A DNA stretch of 64,000 nucleotides from Dirofilaria immitis. Taxonomy: Eukaryota > Nematoda > Chromadorea > Rhabditida > Onchocercidae. Position numbers and translations under genes: made by a program. Shown here one piece after another: positions 12,301 through 26,800 of the stretch; position 1 is the stretch's first letter; each line of letters starts with the position of its first letter. Under the pieces are notes generated by a model. It made no database searches, was not told the origin of the DNA, and worked only from the letters and a program-made list of their open reading frames with translations. The stretch covers positions 1,395,501 to 1,459,500 of the forward strand of contig JAKNDB010000092.1 of assembly GCA_024305405.1 (NCBI GenBank), written 5' to 3'.

Positions 12301-15300
12301 GAAACTGACATAATTACATTAAAACCAAAATTCCTTAGCAGTGAAATGCATTCATATTAAATATTGTGTTTAATATTCAATTCCGTCAATACTCAATTTT
12401 TGAAATTAATAAAACAGGAAATGAAATAGAAGTGAATGTGACCTAATTAAAGAGAAAAGCATACTTTTCTCAATTCTTCATCCTCTTTTCTCCTCAAATT
12501 AGCCATATAATTTGGAAAATCATCATTTCTGTGTCGGAAAAATTCATTATTGACTAACGATGATTCCTGCAACCTGAAATTTATATTAGTTTTATCAAAA
12601 GCTGACAAAATAATGAAAAAATGAGAAAGTTTTTATAAGTTACTGAAGCATAAAAGTCTTAGTGAATTTCAAATCTGAAACAAAAAATACAGCACTTGTT
12701 AGACATCGAAGAAGCGTCTTTTCCGACTAGTTCTTTATATATATTTTGTAACGATCAAGTTCTCGTTCTTGACGCAATTGTAACACTTTAAGCTCCAATG
12801 ATTCCTGCAATTTCAATCCTTGAATGTAATAATGATTCATAGAACGAACTAATTTTAGAAAATATTTCAAATTTATTCTTTTTGAAAATTAACATATCCA
12901 AGGAATACCTTTTCATGTCTTAAATGTTCCAAAGTCCATTCACTTTGTTGCTGGTTTAAGCTGTCTGAACTAATTATACTTTTCTGCAAAAAAATCCCTA
13001 AATCTAAAGAAAATGATGAAAACAAAATCGTAAACCAAAAACTAAAATATGAGCTTCACATTGTCTAATCGATTGCTTTTAAAAAATCGAAATGAAAAAT
13101 TTGTTCAGTGCAAAAACTTACTAAAAAGCCAAGAAAAGAAAATGAAAATAAAAATTTATATTATTAAAATGTCTTTACCGTTTTTGATTCACAAACACCA
13201 TAGAATGGCTGATTATCGAAATGAAATATGATGGCAAAGTCAAAACAATTTGCGATGCAGAACTTATTAATTTCCAAACAAATGAGATCATGTCCACAAC
13301 GCTTTCAAAAATACGACCAACTAAAAAATTGAAGCATTTAAAAAAACTGTTGCATTATGAGTTCTCATGAACGGAATTTGCATAAATATCTTGTAATTAA
13401 GTACAGCTATGATATGTCTCAAAATTGGAGAAGTTTTGAATTGTTTCAAATCCCGCTAATTTTCTCAAGGCAAAACTAAACGGTTCATTTGATTCTGCTT
13501 TCAACAGTGAATCAATTGTCACTAGACTGAAACCATAAAGAAATTTGGAATGATATGTCAGAAAAACCTTGCTTTTTATCTCTATAAATTTTTATCGTTG
13601 TAATTTCTTCATAAAGAGAAATAAGTGAGAAATTCTAAAAATCAATCAATTTGAGTGAAATTTTTTTCTGAATTAGGAAATGTATATATAAAAACAAAAA
13701 ATACTTACTTTGAATCCACTCTGAAATAGCGGACATTTGCTGAATGATGCCACACACACAGGAACCTAAAATGCTGACACTTTCAAAGAAGTGAATGATT
13801 ACCAGCTCGCCTGAAATTGAATTACAAAACGATTTAAAGTAATATATAGTCCGAATAAAAGAAGAAATTTTGATTTAAAAATAATTTGCCGGTTGAAGGT
13901 AAAACTTAAATACCAAAACTATACAACCCGCTCGGAATTCTATAAAAAAATTATAGCTGCATGCATTAGTTATTGCTTTCGTATCCTTCGATTGACCTAA
14001 AAGAAAAATTTTGCTCAGTTTAAAGATGATGCTCAGAAAAAATCTAGCTGAGTCATGGAATTTCAATGTGAATGAAAATAATATGATATTAATCAAATAT
14101 TTAGATCAAATCTCACTAATCAGCCACTAAATACAACTATAAAAAATGAAAGAATTGTCAAGAGATGAGTGAATAATTAGTTAATATTGGGACTGAGAAT
14201 ATCGATTCGAAGCAAAAAAATCTGATTTGAAAAAAATGCTATTTGAAAAAAATGGCTTACCAGCTATATAAACATATTTCGGTAACTGAACCACTTGTTC
14301 TATAGTTTTCTGTGGATATATCATTGCACCATACAATTTTGCAGGGTAAAATAAGAGATCATTCAGGAAACGGAATACAAAAGACACCAAATATAAAGCA
14401 TTTTTGCGCACGAAATTTAGGCCACGTTCTATTTTTGCTTCCATCCAACTACTAGAACACATGAAACCAATCATTTATTATTTCAACTAAGGGATTCTCA
14501 AATTATAAAATATTGAAATATTTTTACAGATTTGCTTCACAACTGTATATGATTAGATTCTTATTAATGTTTCAAAATCAAAATTACCATCAAAAACATA
14601 TCGCTGGATCTTGTCAAATTGCTCCATCGCATTTACCAGATCATATTTGCCATCGTGTCCTGAAATAACATCAGAAAATAATGCACACAAATAAAGTAGA
14701 AGAAAATTCATTGATAATCTCATTAGTTATTAACTATTAACTTGAGAATTTTAAAAAATTAATCTCTATACGAACTGCGAAGTAAAACTATTATACGTTT
14801 GAATATCATAAATATGAAATAAAATGACGCAAAGATTATTTTGAATTTTGTTGGACTATTTTATTAGTGTAAGAAAACAATTTATTGAACGAAGACAAAA
14901 AGGAAAAAACGAAAACAAAACTGAAAACCATACTTACGTTTATGAAGTGTAATCATCACTAACAGCAAGACTAACAAAGGAAATAACCACTTCCAAAATA
15001 CTGAAGAGCGCTTTAGTGAAGATCGAGTTGGAAAAAGTTGGCTGGAAAAGACACCATTAAAATGAGTTGCTAAAATTCAACGAACTGAATGATGTCCACC
15101 ACAAAGAATATTAATAGAAGTTACATCAGATTTCGCCAATATTACAGAAAACAGGAATATGTAGCAATTATACCTCTTATTACAAACTACTGTGTGGATC
15201 ATCTTTCGTTGACTTGTAATAGTTGGAGAATTGAGATCAGAGGTAAATCCTTTTCTTTTAACTGGTCTCACTTCTTCATACCGATTAGCAATGCCGCTGC

Positions 15301-18300
15301 TGGCCCAAACCTACATAAAAAATATTTGACGAATTAGTTTGAATAAAATTCCATTTTTTTCTCAGTCTCATTTTGTATACTGACAGAAGAAATACAGGAA
15401 ATCTTCTAAATAAATGAAATTGAATAAAAATCCTATAAAAAAAAATTAAACCATAAAATCCCTTCCCAATGTTGTATTTAGCAATGCCGATTTTCTCAAC
15501 TTATCAGTTTTTACTTATTTCTAAACATCATTAAAAAGTCACAAAAATACTTCCAACTGTTTATAAAATTTCTATTTACAAACAAACTGATTTATGTAAA
15601 TAAGGACGAAATAAAATAGAGATTCATTTCATCGTCTGAATATTGATATAATTTTATCCTATTTCATAAACGTGAGATGCTATATCATTTAAGAAACAAT
15701 ATAATATTTACGTATTAGCCAAAATATAAGCTACGCGTTCTCGAATATTCTCGGCGATATAAAATGGAATTGATTGTAAGGAGACGAGAAAAAGAATGAA
15801 ACCAGTGGTGCATGAACAAAAAGATTGATAAAAAACGAATAATTTGTAAAAATGAGTAGTGTTCGTGCCGTGCTGATGTTCCAGTAATTTGTTGTAAGGA
15901 TCTAAAAGCAACAAATTAAAACAAAATTTCATGACTTTAAGATTGATTCTACGTAACTTATCAATCTCGCAATAGAAAAGAATCATAATTTTAACGGCAA
16001 AAGTACTAGTTTATGGCATTAGTTTATGAAAAGAATGCATTTATTTACATCACGTGATGACTTATGCAAATTCACTCAAACTTAACTTAAAATTTATATC
16101 CTCAAATAAATTCGAAAACTGAAGCATATATGAAATCACTTACTGATTCGATGGATTTGATCGACTGAGAAATTGACCAATAATGTAGAAGGATATGCTG
16201 AACGGTAGAAAGAATATTTTTAATATCAGGGAGAAAATGGTGAGAAAACAGGAAGTAGTAATTTCAGACATAAAGTTCGCAAAGCGATCACAGTATGGTA
16301 ATGTTTCTTCAAGTGATGGAGTCTTGTGCACAGTACGACTGCGCAAATCATACGTTGAATTACTGAAACAACTAATGAAATACGAGGAAAGTACTAAGAA
16401 ATACTAAAAATAAACCCCTTTACATGCATGATGCTACTGAAAAAAGAAATTAAGTGATGATATCATGCATTCTAATAAAAATTCTAGTTGATAATGGGAA
16501 TAATACAATTATAGAAAATAAATCTGATGTTAGTTTAAAACAAAAAATTTCGAGTCGACAACCCCTAAATCAAAGTTTGGAGCATTTACTTGTTCACAGT
16601 TTCCTTTATAATGAAAATATATCAAAGATAAGAGTAAAGTAACTATCAAAATTGTACTAAGTTGAATGCAATCTTGATAAACCACGATTCTGCCAAATGA
16701 ATGTCACAGTTTATAAATCTTCCTAACATGCACCATTTAAAAGAAATTTAATGAAGAGTAAGCGAAAATATGGTAATTTGTAAGCCAACAAAAAACCAAA
16801 CAAACCTAGAACTACGAAAAAATCGCGCTACTTCTTCAATAGTAAGTTCCAAAATTTTTACTGGAGATAATACTGCTACAAATGTAAAATAAAATAGTCT
16901 GAAGAACAATGATTCCACTAATCCTCTAGATAGTTTCGCGGCACGAATTGATTGATTGTCAACTTCTGGTCCACGATCTTCCGAATATTCGTAACTGTTA
17001 GTTCTTACACGTCGTCGTACATTATGAGTTAAATCATCCCTAGAACATTTGTTTTTTCAAATAAATTAGTAACTGCAGAAATAAAATTATAATACGACAA
17101 TCAATATGCAGGAATTGATGAGTTTAATTCAGTCAAAATTTTCGAAAACTTTTTAAAAAATGTTTCTAACATCCTTTAATACTAAAACAGTAATAAAGCG
17201 TACTGCAATTTAAATTCATGAAAATCTAAGTCATTGTTAAGTTTGCGAAAAGATTATTTCCAAACAATTAACATACACTGGAATGAATGAGGAACGTCCT
17301 TGCCATTTATGTTCACTAAAGTCATCTCTGTGATCCAACTTGTTCTTTCTTGGTATAATCTTTCCTCTATTTGTTTAAAAAATGATTAAAGATTAAGAAC
17401 TGCAAGAAATTCTTTGCCGTAAAATAAATATGACTGATGTGGAATTGCATTATAGAGATATAATAGCATTACAAGAATGTTCGATCATTTTCATCATATC
17501 AATTTCTGATTTTTATAGAGTCTTATTTCAAAAAGCAGTAATCGGGCGGATCGAAAACTTTATCAACTTATCAGGATGATTCATACGAAAATCTTAAATG
17601 AAATAAGTAGATACATAAATCAGCAAAAATTCATTTGAAAATTCCTTAGCAAAAAAAAATTCCAAAAGAATGAATAATAGACTTACTGAATGTCACTCCT
17701 GGACAAATAATCAAACATTATCATTTTGGCAAATAATTGTCTTAGCCTATTAACTAAAGAATCAGACGGCATTGTTTGAATATGCCATATTGTTTCTCTG
17801 TTTGGCGTTGTAGGCGGTTGGAATTCATTTTCTTGCTGAAAAATTCAATTTTTTCTATTTAAATTTGCACCTTCACTGGAAAAATTGTATAAATCTATGA
17901 TTTAAATTAAAATCTAAAAAAAAAAACAGCTTGTAATATATTTGCTTCTTGCAAAAAACAAGTTCGAATATAATCACTAATAGGCTATGATGCTTTATAC
18001 TGTCAAGAACTGTTTCATCTACTTTGTATTTTATATTTTGTAATGAATATTAACAAATGAAAATTTCCCACATAAGCACTGAGAAGTTTAAAGCGTGCAA
18101 TAAATTTAGGATTTTTATTGCATCCTTTTCTGTTGCTGAAGAGTAAATAAATCTACAGTGCTAAAGTTAACTCATGACTGTCTTATCTTAAATTTATTAT
18201 ATCTAATGAATAAAAATCAAACCAACCTTGTTTTGCTTCTCACGTTTCCTTATACTGTGTTCGTGTTCTTGAAGACCTTAAACATATTTGACAGCTCAGG

Positions 18301-20776
18301 TAATTTTAGTGATATAAAGAAAGATTAGAAATAAAGAATTTTTTGTAAAACCATGTTAATCATAAAATATCAAAACAAAAAACAGAACAAAAACAAAATG
18401 AAAGTAATGCGCCAAAATTTCTAGAAACAACAATTGAAAGAAATAAGTTCGCAATTTTTAAGCTAGAGACAAAATTAGTAAAGTAAATCACTGAAAACAT
18501 GCTTAAAACTTAACTGAATATTAAGCAAAATATAAAAATTGAAAGGAATTAATTTCTTTTAGAAGTTACTTTTATCTTAAAATTTTACCAGTTGTTCGTT
18601 TTAATTGCATTCCCTGCACGTCTGCGGAATATTCCGGATTTGGAAATATTCTATTGATAATATACCACAAACCTGAAATATTAAAAATCTTTCACCTTTA
18701 AATGCATAGAATTAACACTGGAAAAAGATGCAAAAGATCTGTAAAAGATCAAGAGACTCATTATTTGAGAAAAAATGTTCAAGTTTCATCAAATTTCACA
18801 TTTCAACTTCTCAAGAAAAGATGAGTTCTTTTGTTTATGTATCTTTGAGCGAGAAGAAAAAGAGTGAAGAGTTATAGTCCGATGTAAAAAAAAAATAGGC
18901 GATTACTCACAACGAATAATGAACCATAAAATACTAATAACAATATTGAGAATCATTGCCAAAGGTCTTGGAATAAATTCATTCACAAAATCGCAAGTAC
19001 AGAAGTATATATAGTAAAATAAGCCAACTGAAAATGACATTTATATAATACTAACTTCGCAGAATAATAGATTTTTAAAAATAAAAACTCCTGGGGTTTT
19101 CGTTCATTTACACTACAGTCATAAAGAAAACAATGACAGACAAATACTTTTAACTTCTTGAACTTCTTGTATCTACTCGAAAATTGCAATTTTAATTTCA
19201 TACAAGAACTGGATAATTATAAAATGACTGCTGTGGAATCCCAACATTATATAATGACTTACATTCTCGTGCTTTTTCAAATGCCCACTTTCGTCTGTAA
19301 TAACTCAAAGGCAATCTGGACATACGAGGATTTATGTAATCATCTGAACCATTTAGCCGATAACTTTTACTAAAAAACAAAAACCACGTCGGTTTGCAAA
19401 AAAATATTTCCTTTTTTCTTTGGTTGCTCAAAGAATCAATATTTGAAAGTTTGTAGTTATGAAGCTTACTTTCAAACTGATTTCGTACAACATTAAACAA
19501 TAAAACTTTTTCTATGATTAATAAAACTAATAAAAAATATTTTGAATTATGAAAGGACAAAATCGCTGAAGGAAGGAAAAATAACTTACGACGTCACGTA
19601 AGTATAATCCGTGCGATAGGTGCTGAAACAAAGAATTGTTAAGAACAGCAATTTTATTAAATTCTCTTATGATTGATATTACATACAGAGACATCGCAAA
19701 ACTCTTTTACCACAATATGAGAATTATTAGAAATTCTGTAATTATCCATTATTCGAGCGCTTTATTGCTATATAAAATTTTTGGAGTTTTGAGAAAAAAT
19801 CGCTTCCCTTTTCTTAAAACTAATTTTTATCGCAATGAAAAGAAAAGTTGACTTACTCGTCTAAATCAAGCAATCGATTAAGATCAGATTGTGTCAAATT
19901 TGAATTACCAATAGTTGGCTCTCTAAAATGATGAAGTCAGTGATTTTAAATTGATCGGATAATTCACGTTCTAAAAAATCACACTGAAGAGTTATAAAAA
20001 TATTGGGCGACCAAATTCTCAAATTTGTGAAAATAAAAAAGATAATAAATGCAATCTTAATCAACCAAAACCGTTTATATATTTATAATATAATCTTTGC
20101 AATGGTGTTATTTTTAAGCACTAAATGACTATTCAAAATGTAATGATATGATAGTGAAATTCAAAAATACAACTTAATTTCTAATTTTTTCATTAAAACC
20201 TGGAAAAGACCAGCTCTGAATCTGTCATTGATTTTCATAGCATATTAGTTATTACCTAAAATCATGAAAAAACAGTGGCGAAAAATGCTTTTTAATTTTT
20301 GTTCAAGCATTATTCTTTAGCATATTATCATTAAGATTTGTTTATTAATATCGAAATGGGTTAACGAAGCGCTTTGAGTATAACTTGAATGATTCTTTTT
20401 TCTGGGTATTTATTTTTCATTTTCCCAATGGTAAAAGTGGAAGTATTTTTCATTACTATAATAACATCTTTTAAAGCGAGATACATCGGTTGATTGAAAT
20501 TCGCTGGGTAAATATTAAAATAGTGATCAAGATTCAGTGATTTCAAAGATGTTTCTTTTCTATATTAGCATAAGGATTTACACCAAAGTTCTACTGCTGC
20601 AAGTAATTTTTCCGTAAGTTTCGATCTGAGATTTGTGTTCCATTGTCTCACCTCCCAAAAATTCCCATTTTCGTTGTTGATACGTACGACTGCTTGTTTT
20701 GATTGAATAATTGATTGAATTGACTAGCTGAAAAAAGAATGTTTACCTGAATTGGACTGTATTGAGGAATCCTGCT
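9320..20776 (-). CDS. unc-84: SUN-domain nuclear envelope protein (UNC-84 type), 5' end not resolved
   Basis: An inner nuclear membrane component of the LINC complex, which in nematodes binds KASH proteins in the perinuclear space and anchors or moves nuclei. The C-terminal SUN domain is clear in exons 10683-10551, 10385-10270, 10193-10026, 9748-9653 and 9427-9320: GASVVSTRCTEPYKEN, GIPLWYSSYSPRAVIQ, GECWAFRGKGYL, then SNWDSDYTCLYRFRVHG and stop. Upstream exons from 11104 to 12983 are charged and coiled-coil-like. Hydrophobic segments occur near 14350, 15000 (WKWLFPLLVLLLVMITL), 15800, 16200, 16900 and 18950. The most N-terminal exons found (19926-19855, about 20735-20663, about 20776-20749) are polar and Q/N/S-rich. 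No initiator ATG was identified. Runs at 11276-11281, 12093-12097 and 12744-12747 each appear one base short. The 5' half could belong to a second gene, but phases join where checked. Confidence 0.88.
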
Positions 20777-23700
20777 GAAGTTAATAATGTTACAAGACAA
20801 TGAATTTGACAGTAATTTAAATTGAAGTTGTTACATGCAATATCAACAAAAAAATGCTCGAGTACTGCATGAACGAGATATCTTCACGTAACAAAATAAG
20901 TTAGAAAATAATGCTCAATTAGATAATGCTTAATTAGACATTCTTCCATCTTATAAAAGTAAGTATTCTAAATATCTAATGTTTTCGTCTTCTCCAACAA
21001 AAAAAATATGATTAAAAGTAAGTAATAAAAGGTGATTCTAAGAACTTTGCTCAATTCATTATGCTAATTATCAAAGCTTAAGTAGTGAAATACAACAAAG
21101 TCAATTCAACTTGACATTAGGGACATTGCCAGAAAAACAACACATAGGAAACATTATCTGGTAGATTTTAACATAAGAAATATAGTTATTTTCGAAATTG
21201 TTGAATATTTTTACTTAAATTATGATAATGAAAATGCTACAAAAAGATGTAAATTTACGGAATAACGATGGCGTAATAGCGATATCAGTTCAGCAGTAAA
21301 GATTCATTGAAATCAGTGGATGATCAGTGCATGCACATATTAGTACTAATAAGTGCTACTTCTGTTGCTTTAACGCTGAGATTATATTCTTTTATATTCA
21401 AAATCTTTCAAAGATCTATAAAAACCTCACAAAGCAAAATGGAAGTTTCATAATTAATTTTTAAAAAATATTGCAAAATTATTGAGGAAGAATAAGAAGC
21501 TAAAAAGAGAATAATATGTTAGGAGAAAGAATAGACGTGAGGAGAAGGAAGCAAGTGGAATGAAAAAGTATTATAAGACTTGTGCTACGATTAAAACCGA
21601 AGATGACAGCATCAACATGATAAAATGATATCTTCACATCGTGAATCATTCTTAAAACGGTAAAATACGGTACGGTTTTGGCAAGTTGTGCCTTCAGTTG
21701 AAAGCAATATTCTTTTCGAATGTTATCTGTAAGAAGATATCGGAAGTTGAATAACGATGTCAAAATGGAATATGAGATAGATCCACAGTCAGCTGACACC
21801 ATTGCACGTGGAATAATGCGAATACACAGCTGACCTCAGAAGGAGAGATTTCTCTTTTAATTTTCTCCAATCAATCTGTCCATTGATTGGATTGATTTCC
21901 GATTGATCATATCAGTGAGTTCAATAACGAAAAAGCAGATAATGAATGTATTGTATCTTGCGAATAACAATAAGCGAATGCACAAGATTTGTTTGGATGA
22001 CATTGTCTGCAAGCTAATTTTCTCTGTTTCTTCTCCCTCTCTCTCTCTCTCTTCTCTCTCCCTCCCTCTCTTTTTTCTTCATTCTTTCTTATTAGCAGTC
22101 ATTCAGCCCTGTATGATACAACCATAATTTCAGTAATTTAATATTCAAATCAGAAATTAGGCAACAATAATTCCGATGAGCGCCGCAAATGTTTCTTTTT
22201 CTAAACCTTTTGTTATTTGAGCTTATTCACACATGACTGTGAGATATCTCTTTTTGAGAATTTTAAATGGGAATTTACTCTCACTATCACTGGAAAAATT
22301 TTCATATCTTTAAGTGTAATTACTTGTATTGATAATTTCAGCAAATGTTTTTTATAATGAAATAAATATCTTGAATGAATCTCGCTTCAAGAATCATCCT
22401 TTTACTAAAAAAATTACAACCATTAATATCTGTCACAGAAATTAGAAAGTAACCCTTTTATGTTCAGACATATAATTAGACCGAGAAACTGAAAATCACT
22501 TTTTGAATAGACGAGAATTACACTATCCCGAATCTCGTAATAACTCGACATAATGATTAATTATACGCTATTTAGAACAATCCACATTAAATCGAACTAA
22601 TACATCTATCATCCATCTGTATCACTTGCAGTGAACTTGTCTATATATGATAAAATATCCTATTTCTGTCACTCGAAAAACTTCAGAAAATTCTTCGCAA
22701 TTTGCGACATTTCAAATAAATTATGCAAGTCACACAGAAAACAATAAAAGTTCGTAGATACAATTTGAATAACACAATCAGCCTATAAGATCAGTTAGTC
22801 TCTGTATCTAGATAAGTAAGGCTAAACTTATGCGTATTATTCAAATATCGAGCTCAAAAATATATCACTTTCGAATTAAGAAATAAACTTAGGAAAATTA
22901 TGCGAACAACCCCATCGAAACCATATCATTAAAAAAGGTGAAAGGTAATAGAGAGAATCAAAAGTCCAATATTTTCAGTTTTGCTACATTAAATTTATCA
23001 GAAAAGATATATCTGCTAATCGTGAATCTTCGGTTTAGTTTCAAATTTTGTAAACCAATGTTTTTTTACGATAGAAACAAAAAACCAAAGTTTGTACGCT
23101 TAATTTGTTCCGAAACTTGTTGTTTTCATTTATATTTATTCAAGTAAAAAATTTTTGTTAATGTCGCAAAAGATATGTAGTGCTTAAACTTAGAGCATAA
23201 GCATGGTTGTCCAATTAACTTCGAATAAGTAAATTTAACTTTTGAATTAGTTGGCTTTTCAAATTTTTAATTGAATTTAACCATAAAACGTAGATATGAA
23301 TGATGTACCGCAATGGAGTTTTGTTACGATATATTTTGCAAAAGAGCATTTAAGTGATTCAAAAATTAATAAATATATTTGCAGAAATTTTTCTTTTTAT
23401 ATATAATCTACATATATTTGGTAAAATTTGTCCTTTCTATGCTCTCCAAAAATTGTTTCTAGTAAGTTATAATCAGGCAGATTTATTTCGTCATATATTA
23501 ATATGAGAATAATCGAAAACGATTAATCTGCTAGTTATCTGTTTATCGGGAAAGATAAAGAATATATACATACATATTTTTCATAGTAAAAGCCTTTTAT
23601 TCCATCTACAACAGTCAACCAATCCACTTCGGATCTGATACTATTTGCAAAATCATTAGAAACATACTCAAGAGATTAAAAATGGGATAAAAATGGGACA

Positions 23701-23850
23701 ACTGAGATAAATCTGTAATATTCGGGAAGATGATGTATAATTACTTTTTCATTCACAAATATGTACTTCTGCACCCTAAATTTGGGAATAAATTTTATAG
23801 AAAACAACCCATTATTCAATGAAAATGAGTGCCATGAAGTAATAAGAAAG
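20777..23850. other. intergenic, no gene recognised
   Basis: About 3.1 kb between the 5' end of the SUN-domain gene and the 3' end of HPPD. It may contain missing first exon(s) and the promoter of the SUN-domain gene. One pyrimidine tract lies at 22021-22075; otherwise only short unsupported frames. Confidence 0.5.
22021..22075 (+). repeat. CT-rich simple sequence
   Basis: A 55-bp pyrimidine tract of repeated TCTC/CCCT units in otherwise AT-rich DNA, upstream of the SUN-domain gene (as purines on its sense strand). Confidence 0.75.
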
Positions 23851-26800
23851 TTACAAATTGTGGTGGAGAGTCCTACGTTTCTTTTGCTCTTTTTCCACTG
23901 CACTGAATAAAGCCTTTATGTTTCCAGCTCCAAAACCCTGAAAAATCCTTTTTCTTTTTCATTTAAAATGATTAAAACATGGAATATATTGTTTTTCACT
24001 AATTGAATTACTCGAAAACTGTTCGATTTCAGTAAATCTAATTCATTTAATTACTTTTGATTTCATTTGTATTGATTCTTTTTTAGTAACAGCATATGCT
24101 GCAATTGATTTATATCACGTTGATCCCTATTAGAATAAAAAAGCTTTGCAACAGAATTCAAGTACTAACTTTCGTCAAGCAGTGGTCCGATTGCATTTAG
24201 TTGAAGTCTCGATTTAATATTAAGTTTATATAAGAACCTTCATAGTCTTTACCGATATTTTATAAATATTTGACTTCTACTTGGTTTATCATTGTGAGAC
24301 CCAAAGTATCATCTGCTGCTGACTTGAAAGTAAAGAAAAAAATAGATTGAGTTTCCCCAGAATGAGTTTATTTTCGTATTTAATGCAGGTATACATTACT
24401 TCCTATGATTGCCTCCTTTGCTTTTTATAGTTTCAGTTCATAGAAATTACCACAGCTCAATGTTCTCTTTCTCAGTAGCTGAGCACGAATAACACTGTGG
24501 CAACAATTTCAATTGTTTTCGTATAAAAAGTAAAGATCACTCCACCGTACAGCATAATTATTTCGTCGAATCACTTCAAAGAAAAGTGTAGGTCGATCTT
24601 GGACTGGTTGAGTAAACATTTGTAGCAAATATCCATGATCATCAAAATCCATGAGAATTCGAAGCTGTTTGATCTGGAATAAAATTTTCGCAATTAATAA
24701 TATCGTTTGTTGTAAAATCTTCAAAAGACAGAGAATATTTTTTCCATAAAACTCACGAACTTTTTCAAAGTTTTCTAATAGCTTCACTGGGGAAATAGAA
24801 AGACGCGCTTCGAGATCAACATAGTATTCATCTGGAATAGCAATGAAGTTGACACCTCTGGATTTCATTCGTTCCGCCGTTTGAATGATATCGTCGACCA
24901 AGAATGCGATATGCTGGACACCAGCACCTCCATTGTAATCCAGAAATTCCTTGATTTAAAAACAAATTCAGAAGGAGCTTAGGAAATAAAAACTAAAAGT
25001 AAAGAATTATTTGCATTATTCCAAACGTAGAACTGTAACTGTTACTCAGTATATTAACTCCTAGCCTGCAAATCTTAACTGTAATTTCACAACAAATTGA
25101 TAAAACTTTTTTCTAGTTGACCTGTATTTGGCTGCGTACTCCTAGAATTTTTGGAACTGGTTCAGCAAGGCCTAATTGTATCGTTTTAGATTTATTCCCT
25201 ATCAATGAGATTTTCATGGCAGACTGATTCGAACTGAAAATCGACTCATCACCTGACCTAAAAATGAATAAAAGTTTTTGTTAAAAAGTTGCAAAATGAA
25301 CACCATTTCAAAATATATACATAAAAGAATGAGAATCATTCTCACTGAAGTTTCACAGAGAACATAAATAAAACCAAGAACAATACGATTGCTTATTATT
25401 CAAATTTCGAAATTCTCATTAAAGCTTTGCAACAAAACTTTTTAAAAAATGAGATGAAATTTGAGCAAGAATTTCAGTGAAATTAGTCGAATCTGCTAGA
25501 GATCCTTCATTATAAAAAAACTTCTCAGAATTGCAGAAATTTTAACTTCGCTTCAAAAACGAACCATATTTCCTCAAAATCAAATACTTGATGATAGTAA
25601 TGCGAAATAAGTTGAACAAAATCCACTGGGTAATTGAATACGAAATGATCTATCGAAATGATCGATATTTCTTTCCTAAAGAAAATTAATTTCATAAGAA
25701 TATATCCGAAAATTGTAACTAAATAAGTTCACTTATCGGAAACATCTTTCTTTTTCATTTTCAAATTATTGGCTATCTATCTCATCATCATTCTCTGAAG
25801 TATCTGTAATCAGTGTTATTTTTAGACAGAACAAAAAATAATTCCTTTAAAACATCTGCAATCGATTCCCTTCCATTCCAATCAACTTTTATATATTACA
25901 GAAAAATCTCACAGTGATTTCAGAATATCGCTGGTACAGTCATACTGCTCATATTTCGGCAAAAAGAACCCTCGATATGTTTTTGAATCCAACAAAGTAT
26001 GACGTACATCGCATTCCTGAAGCCATCGAAAAATTTTTTATATCTTAATGCCTTTTGTAAAAAGTGAAACGATAAAGTGAAATACTTCTCAGCTAATTTC
26101 TGTGAGAAATTTTTTCCAAAAATTTTTCCTCATACCGGCAAACCAATCACAGCAGCTTTTACGAAACCATCATCATCAGCAACAACTTCAACTGGCTTCA
26201 CCAAAAATCCACCTTTTTCAACTATATGCTGCAATTTAAAATTGCAAGTGGAAGCGATAATTTTAATTTTAAAGCGCAATAACAAATCACTAATACTGCT
26301 TATCTTGCAGGCAAATTAACCGAAATGAATGATTTGGTTGCAATTGTGGTTTTGCAAAGACAGAAAGAGAAAGTTCATCAAATAGTCTCTACAGCTACTC
26401 AAATTGATCGAGAAAAGTTTGATATTTGCAAACTCATTCATCAAAAATCATACTTTTCAAAATCATACAAAAAATCTGTTTCAAGATTTTCTAATTATAT
26501 TTATTGAATCTGAAAAACAGATTTTCTAATTATATTTATTTTAAAATCAAGAATTTAAATAATTTAAAATTTTCTATGTCAAAATTTTTCGTGATTTTAA
26601 TGTATGGCTTTGAATATTATTGAATATTGCAATAAAAGTAAATAAAAATGTACAACTAACAAATTTATATTAAATATAACTGCAAGAACCTTAACAGTAG
26701 CATCTATATCACTGGCCAGAAATGATACATCTCTAACGGAATCCCCATGGATGGTCAAATGTTTCACGAAATCTTCATCCTGTCCCTTGCATGTTGTGAA

